From: Rhabditoides inermis
Lineage: Eukaryota; Nematoda; Chromadorea; Rhabditida; Rhabditidae
Length of the DNA: 64,000 nt
Reading direction: 5' to 3'
Assembly (NCBI GenBank): GCA_963966185.1
Contig: CAWZYM010000094.1
Location: forward strand, 441,001-505,000
The translations under genes and the position numbers were made by a program. This document shows positions 1 through 13,100 of the stretch, in pieces. Each line of letters opens with the position of its first letter. The first letter of the stretch is position 1. The notes under the pieces were generated by a model, which saw only the letters and a list, made by a program, of their open reading frames with translations, had not been told where the DNA came from and searched no databases.

Positions 1-1330
1 CGCATACAAGGATTATCAAAGGTCCTCTACAAGATGTATAGGGTCGTTTTTGTCAAATATGCGAATTTGGCCCATTAAAGGACCACTACCTCAAATCGGT
101 CAATTTTTGCCAAAACATTTCAAATAAGAGCTCGTTCGATTCCTTATCAGATTCTGAGAACTTTTTCACATAAAATGTTTTTTCGAAAAAAATAAGTTCA
201 AAAAAGTTATGATCAAAAAATTGAAAAATTTGCATATTTTCGATTTTTTGAAAATGTTGCTGACCTGAGAAGCAAGAATAATTAGCACCATTTGAAAGAG
301 CGTGTTTTGTTTGGTCTACATGATTTTTATGAAGAAAATCAATCCTGACATCATCGGCCATTCAGACGGTTGAAAGTGGTCCGGAAAGCGATTATTCGGC
401 ATTTTTCGATTTTTCGCCCTGTGTCACTGCGAAGAAGCAAAAAACAAATACACCATAATAATTTACGCACTTTGTTTAATATATGGACGTGTTTTCATGA
501 AAATCTATCATGACATCATCGGCCATTCAGACGGTTGAAAGTGGTCCGAACATCGATTATTCGGCATTTTTCGATTTTTCTCCCTGTGTCACTGCGAAGA
601 AGCAAAAAGCAAACACACCATGGAAATCTACGCAATTTGTTTAGTATATGGACGTGTTTTCATGAAAATCTATCATGACGTCATCTGCCATCAGACGGTT
701 GAAAGTGGTCCGGACAAGTTTGCAGGCATGGCAGATGACAGATGACGTCATGATAGATTTTCATGAAAACACGTCCATAAACTAAACAAAGTGCGTAGAT
801 TATCATGATGTATTTGCTTTTTGCTACTTCGCAGTGACACAGGGCGAAAAATCGAAAAATGCCGAATAATCGCTTTCCGGACCACTTTCAACCGTCTGAA
901 TGGCCGATGATGTCAGGATTGATTTTCTTCATAAAAATCATGTAGACCAAACAAAACACGCTCTTTCAAATGGTGCTAATTATTCTTGCTTGTCAGGTAA
1001 GCAACATTTTCAAAAAAAATCGAAAATATGCAAATTTTTCAATTTTTTGATCATAACTTTTTTGAACTTATTTTTTTCGAAAAACATTTTATGTGAAAAA
1101 GTTCTCAGAATCTGATAAGGAATCGAACGAGCTCTTATTTAGAGTGTTTTGGCAAAAATTGACCGATTTGAGGTAGTGGTCCTTTAATGGACCAAATTTG
1201 CATATTTGACAAAAATGACCCTATACATCTTGTAGAGGACCTTTGATAACTTCTGTATGCGCCGGCATAGCTCCTAGTAACCACATGCCCAAAAAGTGTC
1301 CGATTCTTACAGAGACGGTGTGATACTATC
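1..1330. mobile_element. long foldback (inverted-repeat) element, copy 1
   Basis: Two arms of roughly 600-680 bases are reverse complements around a centre near 700-725. The left arm is truncated by the window start; the right arm ends at about 1325. Inside the left arm a unit of about 166 bases, including the sequence around ATCGGCCATTCAGACGG, is tandemly repeated at about 345, 512 and 678, while the right arm carries one. The open frames at 86-361 (minus) and 900-1115 (plus) are the same sequence read from both arms and are not convincing genes. It lies in intron 1 of the VKORC1-like gene. Confidence 0.8.
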
Positions 1331-1361
1331 GGCATCGGTGACAGCGCGCGGTTCGACCCAC

Positions 1362-1469
1362 CTCGATGTAGAGTGCGTAGACGGAGACGGCGAATCCTAT
1401 TGAAAGAGCGATGAGCGCCCGCCGGCCGAGCGAGTGCAACTGCTGCACCTGCGTACGCACCACACCCAT
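1362..1469 (-). CDS. VKORC1-like protein, exon 1 only (rest left of window)
   Basis: This 108-base exon encodes a 36-residue N-terminus starting MGVVRTQ and containing a hydrophobic helix (ALIALSIGFAVSVYAL) like the first membrane segment of vitamin K epoxide reductase. It ends at a GTGGGT donor. It matches exon 1 of the complete gene at 15459-17653, so the remaining exons are expected left of the window, beyond the foldback element that occupies the intron. It is divergent from VPS33 copy 1, with start codons 163 bases apart, implying a shared promoter region. Confidence 0.75.
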
Positions 1470-1631
1470 CTTCGACGAGCTCTGACCTCGCGCCCGTACC
1501 GCCGCCGCCGCATCTCGTTGTGCGCTTGTCGCGATTTGTCACCAGCACCCGTCGCGCGCACTACGCGTTGTTTGTGTTGTTTTCGGGCATAGACGTTCGA
1601 GTTTAGCAGGTTGTAGGGTTGTTTCACGCGG

Positions 1632-2705
1632 ATGGCTCGCACAGCCGCGTCGACCGCGCAACCGGCGAGTCCGCTCGCCGAGGATGGATCCACACAGGTG
1701 GGATGGGGTATGTGTATTGATTGATGGCATACTCAGACAGCAAGGGATTGATTGTTTTGTTGTAGGAGGTTGATTTATTTATTGATTGATTGATTGACTG
1801 ATTGTTTGATTGTCAGGAGGTGTCGCTGGTGACGGACTGGCAGCGTCGCATCCTCTTCGACGCGCTCGATCAGCTGGAGGGCGAGAAGCACATCGTCTGG
1901 GACCGCAGCCTCATGCACCGCGTCAACGTGGTGAGTGAGTGGTGGTGGAGGGGTATCGATTGATTCGTATTGATTGATTAATATCGATTGCTTGTAGCTG
2001 GCGGGTCCGTCGGCGCTGCGGCAGCACGGCGTGACGAAGAACACGGCGTTGGATCAGCTGGCGGCGAGCGAGCCGCAGCACGCGCACACTCTCTTCCTAC
2101 TCGCGCCGACCGTGGACGCGGTGCACAAACTGGCCGCATATGTCAAGGCGGTCAATGATGAGGTGAGCGAGGAGCGAGGGAGAGATGGGCATGTTTTTTG
2201 AACGGGCGGTTGGACTGAGAGATGGGGATGCAGTAGCGGGCATGTATTGAAGGTGTTGTTTCGAAGAGGGACATGTGCGTACTTTGTGGCGGGTGTTCAT
2301 GAAACGCGATCTTGATCGACTTTGACTGTTGACTTTGTGTTCAGTCGTCGCTGTACCACGTCTACTTCCTCCCGGAGGCGTGGTACGTGGCGAGGGAGCG
2401 GTTGCGGGAGGACGCCGCCCTGTCGGCGAGGCTCGAGTCGGTACAGGTAGGCGCTCACCTGGTTTATCTGGGAAAAATATGGCGATGTGAGAAATGGTTC
2501 TGTATATGCCGTTTTTATGACAGTTATAAATAATAAAGAGAGAAAGAGGGAGAAATAGTGCATGTTCGTGTTTGAGGAGCTGCCGCTGTGGTGGCTGCCG
2601 CGCGCGGGCGACGCTCTCTCGCTGGCCGCGCCGAGACTCGCGAGCCGACTGCTCCTCAACGGAGACTGGACAGAGCTGCACAGGTGGGGAAGGGGGGGAG
2701 GGGAT

Positions 2706-2739
<34 letters not shown>

Positions 2740-2781
2740 AGGAGAGGTGAGAGAGGGAGAGAGAGAGAAGGAGAGGTGAGA

Positions 2782-2818
<37 letters not shown>

Positions 2819-3146
2819 AGAGGTGAGAGAGGGAGAGAGAGAGAAGGAGGGGTGAGAGAGTGAGAGAGAGAAGGAGAGGTGAGAGAGGGAGAGAGAGAGA
2901 GAGAGAGAAGTGCCGTTGCAGGTGTGCTCGCGCGCTGCACGCCCTCATGTCGCAGTGCCCGCACGTCCCTCCCATCCACACCAAGGGCAACTGGTCCCGC
3001 GACGTGGCCAGCATGATCGGAAAGATGCGCGCCAATGAGGAGGTGGGGGAGACGAGCGCTCTCTCTCCCTCTCTCCTTCCCCTATCTCTCTCTCATCTCT
3101 TTCTCAACACTCATTTTGCTGTTGACGGCATGAGTTATCGAGTGAG

Positions 3147-3187
<41 letters not shown>

Positions 3188-4580
3188 ATGACATGGTCAA
3201 TCGAAGGAAGAGACATTCACCGTCGCCTGTTTAGCCGGTCTCGGCTGGCGGTGGCTGGCTGCGCATCAATCGCCTGGTGATCATGGATCGATGGCTCGAC
3301 CCACTCACGCCCCTCCTCACACAGCTCACCTACAGTGGTCTGATAGATGAGTGCTTCGGCATAGGCATGGTCGGCTCGATCAAGGTAGGGGAGGGAGAGG
3401 GGGGGAGAGGGAGAGGAAGAAAGTGGAAAATATGGAAGAGAAGAAGGGAGGGGAGATGAGAGAAGGAGAAGAGTAAAAGAAAATAAAGAGAAAGAGAAGG
3501 AGAAGAAGAAGAGAGAGAGAATCTCTCCAGGTGAGCGAGCAGGAGTGGGAGGAGAGCGGCGACGCGCCCGACCAGCTCAAGGAGATCCACCTCAACGACG
3601 AGCTCTCGCACCGGCTCAAGGTACAGTGCATAGAATTCCAGCAAATCTGCGGACAACACGAAACCGACTCTTATTTTGTCAGTCCCGGATTCTATGTTCC
3701 CTGCCAACACACTGTGGGGGTATCACACTGTCGTTGTGGTTAGCAGGTGTTGATAGAAAGGGATTTTTCAGCACACGCACGTCGGAGGGGCGGGGCTTGA
3801 GGGGCGGGGCTTGAAAAGGATTTTTCAGCACACGCACATTGACGCGATCGGTGGGGAGCTGGGCGCGATCCTCGCCGAGATTCGACAGGACGAGTCGGTG
3901 AGTACTGTTGTATCTTTTGTCAGTTACTTAATATACTCCCTTTGAAACACTACATAATATACTCCCTTTGAAACACTACACATGTTTTCGGAATACTCCC
4001 GAACATTTCGTAATTGCTTCCGAAGATGTGTTTTCTGGATGTCTCTGCCTGACCAATCCCTCGGTTGCAGTTCGACAAGGAGAAGATGTCGGTGGCCGAG
4101 TACCAGCTGCTGGTGAAGCGGATGCCGTGGATTCTGAAAAGGAAGAAGCTCGCCGCCACTCACCTGAGACTGGCCGAGCTGTGCCGCGCCCGCCTCTTCC
4201 ACTCACTCATAGACACTGTGCGCGTCGAGAAGGGTGGGTGCGGACAAGTCTCCATCCTGATTCTGGCATATGGAAGAGAAAGAGAGATGAGAGAGAGAGA
4301 GAGAGAGAGAGACAAGAGATGAGACGAGAGAAAGAGAGAGAGATACGAGACGAGAGATAGATAGAGAAAGTTGGGACGCTCCCCCTTGCAGAGCTGCTCG
4401 AGTCCCCGGACGGCGACCGCGCGCACCCGCACATCGAGGAGTGTGTGTCGGAGGCGCGCCAGCTCAACTCTGTCCTCCGCCTCATCGGCATACAGTCACT
4501 CACCGCCGGCGGACTCAAGCCGGCCGTGCTGCAGCACTACCGGAGGCTCATCATGCTGGTGCGAGCAGTTGCATCTCCCT

Positions 4581-4611
<31 letters not shown>

Positions 4612-5466
4612 CCCCCCTCCTCTCCTTTTCTCTCTCCTCACTTTGAAATGCGTACAATTCGCTTGCAGTCGTACGGTGTGGAGGCGCTGAGTCGCTTGCT
4701 CAAGCTACAGAAGACGGGTGTGGTGCGGGAGAGGAGCGAGCGGGCCAGGTGCGAGAAGGAAACATTCGTGAAGATTATCAACTCGCCTTTCCAGATTCGC
4801 CGGCGAGTACAGCCCGCCGCTGCTGTTCCAGCAGCAGTGCAAGGCCTACCGCCTCCTGCCCGATGACGTCAGCATGACTGTGAGTGATAGTTGTTCGTAT
4901 TCGCATGATACTTACTACGCCGCACTGTCCTTTCCAGTGGAGAATGGGAGTCGTTTGTTGACACCATGTCGCACACAGTGACGTCATACATGGTCTCACG
5001 ACTCACGATGCACCATTCAGCACCCGTCGGACGCGGCGTACGCGTACAGTGGCTACGCGCCGCTGCTGGTGCGGATGGTGGAGGAGGGCGACAAGCTGCG
5101 GTGGGCGGGATGGAACACGCAGCAGGGAGACGGCACACACGGTGAGGGGGGAGGGGCTGGTGATAAACCTCCCGACTACATACGCATTGAGAAACGCTCA
5201 CCAAGTTGTCGTAATCACTCGAAACTATCGAGAAAGAAAGCTGCATACCACTTTCCGAGGAGACTAACTCAAACTCAAAATTGCGATCAGAAAAAGACGG
5301 AACAGCCTTGATTGCAGCCGGGGACGGTGACACGGCGCTGTTCATCGTGGGCGGGGCGACGCGGGCCGAGCTGGCCGCCCTCCGACTCCTGCCCCGCGTG
5401 AGCCTCGTCTCCGCCAGCGCCATCCTCACAGGCGATTCCCTCCTCGACAACTTCACCCCCATCTGA
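1632..5466 (+). CDS. vps-33: VPS33 (Sec1/Munc18-family HOPS/CORVET subunit), copy 1
   Basis: VPS33 is the SM-family core of the HOPS/CORVET tethering complexes; it templates SNARE assembly at endosomes and lysosomes. Fifteen exons join in frame: 1632-1697, 1817-1930, 1998-2162, 2345-2446, 2559-2683, 2922-3042, 3235-3384, 3531-3620, 3829-3897, 4071-4233, 4392-4558, 4669-4748, 4795-4879, 5021-5141 and 5318-5466. They give 588 residues, close to the roughly 600 of animal VPS33A. Diagnostic stretches are MDRWLDPLTPLLTQLTYSGL, YAYSGYAPL and the C-terminal FIVGGATRAELAALRLLP strand. The order matches VPS33A rather than other SM proteins. Exon 9 has a duplicated acceptor (3771 and 3828) giving an optional in-frame 19-residue insert not present in copy 2. 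Most introns carry GA or CT microsatellites. Confidence 0.92.
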
Positions 5467-7162
5467 GAGTGTATACGATCTTTCGTGTACAGGCTCGCGA
5501 GATCACTGGGTTTATTGTGATATGTTCTGTAAATTATGCAAATATTTTTGAGTATAAAAAGTTTTACGGTATGACTTTCTGTGAAACTTTATTCCGGATC
5601 GCTCAAGGTAGCGCGAATTACATCTGCCTTCAGAGAAAGAATGATGTTTTCATATCTTCAGATGTCTTCTTAACGCGCTTCTCCAACGCCAGTCTTTTTC
5701 GAGCGATTGCCTACAAGACCTTTTTCGGCAAAAAATTAAAATTATTTTGTTTCCTGAGCTCATTGAACAGAATGAAACAATGGAAATTCTCATTTATCTG
5801 CGGCCTACACCCCTGAATCGTTGATGACAATGATTATGAATACCAATCGACTATGAAACTCTCGAAGACTTCGCGATCGGTCGTTGAAGCCCAGATCTTC
5901 CGCCGCAGAGGTTGAAACTTCCCCAGAAGCCGTAAGCATGGGATGACAAGCACAACCAACAACACGTACGTATCCACGGGACCACCGAAATCCGTATTGT
6001 TGGAACTCGCCGTAGGCGTTGTATTACGGTACTTTATCGTAACGTTACCGTACATTTTACTATGTGCTTATATAACGATTCGAGATAAAAAAAATCTGAA
6101 TTCTATTTAACAATGGAAAGCTCTAAAAAATCTATCTAACTCTCTATCTGCTCTCTGTTTGCGAACCACTACAAACACATAGCCGACAATTCGAAACAAA
6201 CGCGATACGTTACGAAATCAATGAGTAACTCGGGACAGCGAAAGAGTACAATGAAACGAGGTGGGGAGATGCGGTGATCCAGAGACTAGGGATACCTCCA
6301 GCAACTGGGACGTGACGTCATCCACCCGCAAAAACGCACTTTCTTGCTACTGAGGCGAGGAGACATCTGCACATGTGTTACACAAATCGGCGAATCGCGC
6401 GGCCTGCCCGGCAATACTATTACAATAACATGCTAACAATGCAGTGCTTGAGAAGTGCTTGTGTTTCGAAAAGAACGGTGGGGCCGCTTTCGAAAGAACA
6501 AGGCGGTGGCACTTCACAGTCACCCGCACACTCTCACTCCCAACCCACTCATCTCTAACCACACAGTGGAGAACAAACATCTCCAATTACAACCAATTCA
6601 TGCAAAATGACCAGTGCAACAGCAGCTGATTGCAAAGACGACAGGTCGAGGTGGTGAGATGAAGAGGTAATGTGCAGTAGACAGCATAATGCGAGCAAGT
6701 GTAACACACTCACACTCACTGAACCTCGCACTATGCGAATCAATCAATCACTCCGACGCCACTCAGATATAGTCTAGTCAAATCCTCACTAACCACAATC
6801 ACGATATAAATTCGGAAATAATAACCGACCGACATGAAAACAATCGGTCACATGCAAACATAGCCAGCAAACTTTATCAGATGACGGGTGCGGGTATTAT
6901 GGAGAGTAGCGAACATTTGTTGTAAACATCAAATCGGAATTTCGCGTCACTGCATTGCAACATGAAAGCAGTGTGCAGATTATATACATGAGTGACTTCT
7001 ACTATAAAATCGCCATCAAAACATTTCTACAAATACAACGTGAGAGATGAGACCAAAAACCTATACGGTAGTGGTGGTGCGGGGAGTGAATTGACAAACG
7101 GGGACGAGAGGACGATATGGAGAGTAATAAATAACAATAAATACCAAGTCGATGAAAATAGT
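5467..7162. other. intergenic region between converging VPS33 and BAF60
   Basis: I see no convincing gene. The first 660 bases are the 3' flank shared with the second VPS33 copy. A dispersed repeat lies at 5935-6060. The duplication edge is near 6127. The rest is AT-rich with short non-conserved open frames. Confidence 0.6.
5935..6060. repeat. dispersed ~125-bp repeat, copy 1
   Basis: This segment begins around GGATGACAAGCACAACCAAC and ends in a run of imperfect CGTAACGTTACCGTA units. It recurs at 23345-23470 and, in a different context, at 58975-59100 inside a DHX15 intron. It is probably a short non-autonomous transposable element; no clear terminal repeats were seen. Confidence 0.75.
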
Positions 7163-9131
7163 TCAGTTGTTGCGGACACCAAGGCTCTGCTCGAGCTCGG
7201 CCCTCTTCTGCTGCACTTTTCCGTAGACGTATCGGAATACTCCCTCCTGCATCACAGGCTGGTAGTAGTGCTCCGCCTTCCTCTCACTCCACGACTCGCT
7301 GCCCTGCTCGCTCATCGAACGCAGATCATGCGACTGCGACACCTACAACATCACATGACGAAACAACATTAACATAGAAAGAAAACTAAGAAAACTTGTT
7401 TTAATTGAAACAAAACTCACAAGCCACTTGCGGATAAACTCGTGCGGCTCGTCCGAGAATCGCACATAGAAGTCACGACGCGTTTTCCACTCATTGATCT
7501 ATAAAAAGAATGAACATCTCTTTAACACACGAAAACTGATTAGCACACCTGATCGACAATGTCGAAAATCTTCTGGTCGAGCATAGCAATCTCTTGGTGA
7601 TTCGCCTGCGACGAGACGAACGACGTCATATGCTGCTTCAGAGGGTCTTCCACCTGTATCCAGGCATACTCATACATATCACTTGTTACAACAGAGAGGG
7701 AGAGAGGGGAGAGAGAGAAACGACACCGAAGCCCACCTCGACATCAATGTCGTAGCACGCCGTGTTCTTCTCTGCGCCCCCATCCTTCTGCTCGATGATG
7801 TGAGTGAGGATCTGAATCGGTGAATTGATACATGAGAATTGAGAAAAAAATGTTATTTTCAAGCTCTTACCAGAGGATCGGGTTGCTGAAGAAGAGGGTG
7901 GAGTCGCTGGGGAATCTCCATGAAACGCATGCGCTTCGTGCCAAAGATCTGCTCCAGGAACACGTCATTGTTGATGCTGTCGCGGTCCACAGGATCCTGG
8001 AATAGGCATTATTATAACCATTAATAAAAAAAATATATGTACCTGCAGCTTGTGCGTCTTGATGTACTGCCACAACGCCTCGATGATCTTGGGGCGAGTC
8101 TCGTTAGCAACGCCGAGAACCTGGCAGTTTTCTAATAACGACACAACATAATTCATTGCTAACCTTGGCGAGACGGGGATGCAGCTTGAACTTCATAGGC
8201 TGGTAATCGAGCAGTAACAGAATTGTACACTTGACAGGACGATCTCCGGGGCGTTTCACCTGAACATGAGTACAAATAATTCAACAAACTGATATCCATA
8301 ATTCCACTGTATTTGTATCGAGAAAACGAATGGTACCTGGAATCCGTCGGTTTCGTTAGTAGTGGGTGTACGGTGCCACTCGACGAGATGATTGTCGGGA
8401 CCATAGATATCCTTGTCCAGCTCGATGACAAGACTCTGAAACAATTTCAATCGATATAAACATATCAATAAGATTATATACCTTGAAGAACGAGCTGAAC
8501 TTCCTCTTGTTCTGAGGGCGGTTGGGCTGAGCGACAGGGGGAGGAGCTTCCTTCCCGGCCTCGTCCAGAAGACGGCCTTCCACACGCAACTCCCACATTG
8601 GCACGGCCGCCTCATCTCCCTCCTGTATTGTTTAGTTATTTTAACACCTGAGAAACATGTTCACCTTCTCGGGCTCCTTTCCGGAGATGAACGTGTGCGA
8701 GATGTAGATGCGCAAGCGACGCTTCACCTTCTGCGGGCGCTTCAATGCCTCCTGGATATCAAGCTTCTTGCGAGTGATTGTAGAATCCAGTTTCTGCTCG
8801 AATGCGAGCAGATCCATATAAGCTTGAGATTCGGGAACAAGCTCGCGCACCTGTAAGTGAACATACAGCTACAGCTTCACACACTCTAGAAAACGGCGTC
8901 ACACACTCTAGAAAACAGACCAACCTGTGGTGCGATGAGCTTGTCAGCATATCTCTTCTTCTTGCGGGGAGGAGCAGCTCCTCGTTGCTGCATCTGCTGA
9001 GGAGTTCCGGACATCATCTGCTGAGGAGGCATGGGACGACGCATCTGCGACTGCGGTGTTCCTTGCGGAGGTGGCGCATAGCGCCCCTGCGCCTGCATTT
9101 GAACAGGAGTACCGCGAGGCTGCTGGATCAT
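7163..9131 (-). CDS. SWI/SNF subunit BAF60/SMARCD
   Basis: This is the BAF60 (SMARCD) subunit of SWI/SNF-type chromatin remodelling complexes, which links the ATPase core to transcription factors. The protein starts with a Q/P-rich region ([13 protein letters not shown]...), then a basic [10 protein letters not shown] segment, the conserved [21 protein letters not shown] block, [11 protein letters not shown], and the SWIB/MDM2-like fold ([21 protein letters not shown], then [16 protein letters not shown]). It ends with the conserved C-terminal helices ([22 protein letters not shown]). The last exon is 7163-7342. The start at 9131 lies three bases behind a TTTTTTTCAG acceptor, consistent with spliced-leader trans-splicing or a 5'UTR intron. 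Orthologue by family: C. elegans ham-3/swsn-2.1. It is divergent from PCF11. Confidence 0.93.
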
Positions 9132-10103
9132 TACCTGAAAAAAAGAAAGTGATTCAAGTGAATCGAACACGAATGAACAAAGTGGCGTTTACGATACGAT
9201 GATATATGATGATATATAGCACACACCTGAGCAACATATAACACAAAAATGGACTATAGTCAAACAACAACGGAACAATGCAGAAGCATACAGAAAACAA
9301 CAAAACTGAAAAAAAGAACTACGAAACAACTACGAAATATAAACAAACATAATGTATTGATTTTTATTCGTTTGAAAAGTGAAAGCTTCGCGCGTCGCTC
9401 ATGCATACAGTAAATACGGCATATGATGCGCAGGCAAAAGGGGCGGGGCTAATCGATCGGGCCATTTCGCAAAGCCAGTCACGCGCCAGTGTTGCTGTGT
9501 TTGTGTTGCTGTGCGGTTCGTCGTTGTTGGAAGGACGTCGCTTCTTCTGGTAGCTGTTCCCCGCGGGATTTCTTCTTCTCCTAGATTGGTAAAATATTCA
9601 CGTATCCCCGCCCACTTATAGTACGCAGATTGTTGAGTTTTGGCCCGTTGATGTTTGTTCCTTCATCAAGTTGTTGTAAGCTGAGTTGTCAGCTTTGTGT
9701 ATCATTTTTGCAAGAAAACTATACCATTGCGTTGTTGGGGGCGTCTTTCCTGTTTGGGTGGGGGTGGATGGCTCGCTGGGCGGCTTTGTTTCGAGAGCGT
9801 TTTGCTCTGTGGTTTGTTGGGGTCCTCCAGCGCGGGACGCTGATTCGTCGTCGATTCTCCACGAAGCTTTAGTAGCTGTTATTCTTTTAAATTCTTGGCC
9901 AATTTTGGTGAAGTTTTTGACTGAATAACAGTTATCAAGCAGATAGTCCGGAAATCTGGTCTTCTTCCCTTTCTTTCTGCTGTTTCGCTTCGTGTTGTGT
10001 CATCGTGAAGTTTTGGTCTTTCCTAGGCTCTCTTTCTCAATGTACTTATCTTCTTGGTTTAGAAACTGGTTGTGATTTTGGGCGTCTCATCGTCGCCGAT
10101 TTC
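9132..10103. promoter_or_regulatory. divergent intergenic region BAF60 / PCF11
   Basis: This is about 970 bases between two head-to-head genes. The BAF60 side is AT-rich; the PCF11 side (about 9480-10100) is T-rich and probably includes PCF11 5'UTR. No specific promoter element was recognised, and short open frames here show no homology. Confidence 0.4.
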
Positions 10104-13100
10104 ATGATCATGTCGTCTGCAGATCAAGCGGCCGATGAGTACAAGTGGGTTTTTTTCTCTCTATTGCTCAGTGTTCAATCATTATTTTCTCTCTCTTCAG
10201 GGTCACTCTGGATGAGCTGGTGAACAACCACAAGACGCAGATCAACTTGCTCACTATTCTGGCGGAAGACTATCAGAACTATGCTGATGCAATTGTTGAA
10301 GTTATCAAGAAGCAGATCTTGTCTGTGAGTTTTTCGTCATGAAATTTGCAACATATTCATAATTTTTTCTCTAACAGTTTCACACTAATCTATTTGTTTC
10401 AGGTTCCGAAAGAGAGGAAGTTGCCGATAATGTACGTTGCTGATTCCATAATGAAGAACGTGGAAAACAAGATCTACAAGGACTTGTTTGGCGGGATTAT
10501 TGTTGATATCTTCCTTGCCGTTTTCAAGGCGGTGAGTTGAGTGTGATCTTCTTCAGATCATGTCCTTCATCTTCCGTTCTATGTTTTTATATTTCCAGGG
10601 CGATGAGAAGATGCGTCAGTCTTTGCACAAGCTTCGTCAAACTTGGGTTGAAATTTTCAACCCATCTAAGCTTTACATGTTGGACATGAAGATTCACGAG
10701 GTAGACGCAGCATGGCCGGTTCAAGCTCCTCGCAAACCCGGCTCTCGCACTGCTGCACCCTCCAACAACAGAACTGTGGTGTCATCTTCGTCGATTCATG
10801 TCAACCCTCATTTCAAGCCTCATCCGTCTACGGCGGTGGTGAATTCGGTATGTGGAGATTTTCATACACACATGTTCAGATTAATTTATTTGTGATTTCA
10901 GAAGCCCGATCCGCGTGTTCGTCGAGGACAGGAGAACAAACCTGCTCCTGAAATCAAGAAGGAAATCAAGCGGGATCCACTGTGAGTATTTTCATTTGTT
11001 ATCTTCGTTTATGAGGTATTTTCAGGGATGAGCTTCTCGGCCCTTCCACCTCTGTACCCGAGCCGCGTCGGCAATCTCCAATGGCACCTAAGAGAAAAGC
11101 GGAACGCCCTGCCGATGAGGATTTGAGGAAGCGTCTTTCTCCCATGGATGTCGACCACCGCGATCCGAGGTCTCGAGTTCCTGCACCTTCGGTTTCTATA
11201 CAGGTATTTGATTGTTTTACTATTTATATTCTGGTTTTAAAACGAGCAGGCAATGTTAATAAATCCACCTGCTCGTTTCACCATATTGCGTTCAAGTGAT
11301 TTGAATAAACACATTGATCTTATATGCAAACGTTGTGGGATTGGCATTTCGTCATCTAGCGCGGCGGTAGCGCAAGCGCGGCGGTAGCGCAAGCGCGGCG
11401 GTAGCGCAGTGGATGTGTGCGCGGCTCTCAATCGAAAGGTCACGGGTTCGATGCCGCCCGTGGGCCGAATGAAGTTCCGCTACCGCGGTGGGATGGCGAC
11501 CACCCTGACACGTTGTCAGCCGCTAGCCAGAAGACACACCGTCATCGTGGATTCTCATTGCTGGTTTTCTAGAGCCATACCATCTAGTACTCTACTGCTA
11601 TCCCTCCATTGTCATTGTTCACAGGCATTTCATGTGTGACGCATCCTTGTGGTGTAATAAATTTAATTTAATTTTTTTATCTCATAGAGATGTATTGCAT
11701 GGGTTGAGTGTTGTGGTTTAGCCGACGAACGCCCTTGGCTCGCACGCTTTTGTGAGCGCTCCGCGTCCTGCTCCTCCTGCTATTGGAGGCTTGCCGAATG
11801 GATCGTTCCACCCGAAGCTACCTCCTTCTGGATTTCCTCTTCCCAACAACATGCACTCGAACGCGCCTCCCATATTCCCTATGCCTGGAATGGGGGGCCC
11901 TCCTCCATCGGTGGCTCCCGCTCCTGCCCGCCCCCCTCCTGTCATCACGACGGATACGGTCAAGTTGGAAGGCATTCCCGCCAACAACCGCATTATCGTG
12001 GATGGCAAGGCTCACGAGGTGCTCTACATTGGAGAGACTGCTGTTATCGAGAGGAATGGACTTCCGCACAGGATTTACTTTACTGGTGTGTTTGTTTATT
12101 GTGAACTGTCCTCTTGATTGCTTATGAATCATGTTTAGGTATACCGAGGAATGTGATAATCGACGGGATTCCCCATCTGCTGGCTTTTGGCGAGAAGAAG
12201 GTGGTGGTGATTGACGGAGCCGAGCACGTGCTGCGATTCGGAGCCCCGTCCAAGGAACTCTACATGGGAGACTTCCCTTTCAAGGGAGCCTTTGGAGGTG
12301 AGATGAGCTGTTTCCGTATTTATAAGCAGTCATTAATCGTGCGTGTTCAGGTCCGCCTATCTTTGCTACTATCAACGGCGTGCGCCACGAGATCCGCCTG
12401 TGCGGTCCTGCTCCCGAGGTGAAGATCGAGCCCGATCCGAGCTACGACCTCGATCGCTTCATGACCCAAGTCCGTGGAGGAGCTCCAGCAGCTCCCGAGC
12501 CTCCTAAGAAACGTATGTGTCTTGTTATAAATGTGCAAATTGTGAACTATGTGTTTTAGCGAACCCGCCTCCTGTGGACGCCCTGAGTCTGTTGAAAAAG
12601 CTGCAGATGTCTGGATTTCTTGGAAAGAAGGACAACCAGTCTGCTTCTGGAGCCGGTCCTTCTGGTTCGGCGCCTGCGAACGGACGGGAAGCGACTCCTC
12701 CCATTCCCAGTGAGCATCGCATGGAGAAGGTGGAGAGGAAGCCCACTCCCTCCGCATCCCTCAAGGACTTCAACATGAGACTGCTCAAGATGTGAGTTTT
12801 TATCACCATTTCATGAAGTATATGTGTATTACGAATGAATTATTTTATATACCGATTTTAGCCGGTACGACTCTGTGATATCGTCTCTACACGAGAAGAG
12901 GAATGCGTGTCCGCACTGCGGCCTGCGTATGGCGGAACTGCGCGGGGAGAAGTACCAACAGCACCTGGACTGGCACGTTAAGAAGAACCTGCGCGCACTC
13001 GACAACAAGAGCCGCAATCGCCAGTGGTACACCCCCGCCAAGGACTGGCTGAAGAGCGAGGAGGAGATGGAGAACGAGAAGGCGGCTGCCGCTCGTCTCA

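Larger units (their letters stand above)
1..6127. repeat. segmental duplication, copy 1
   Basis: This block is repeated at 16185-23550 with an offset of about 16184 bases. It contains a foldback element, exon 1 of a VKORC1-like gene, a complete VPS33 gene and its 3' flank. VPS33 exons look almost identical between copies, while introns differ in microsatellite length and small indels. Similarity stops close to 6127 (copy 2 about 23550). The left edge lies outside the window. It could be a true tandem duplication or two haplotypes placed side by side by an assembler. Confidence 0.9.

Noticed and set aside
86..361. Open frame starting MADDVRIDFLHKNHVDQTKH, repeated at 900, 16257 and 17083
   Set aside because: The same frame occurs in opposite arms of a foldback element because the arms are reverse complements. 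It has no domain and ends differ by arm.
2097..3035. 312-residue minus-strand open frame rich in SLSLSLS
   Set aside because: It is the antisense of VPS33 exons plus GA microsatellites; such repeats keep several frames open. The same applies to 18298-19308 and others.
11401..11470. Possible functional tRNA gene
   Set aside because: A and B boxes are present but the acceptor stem does not close and the flanks show a SINE body and AT-rich tail.
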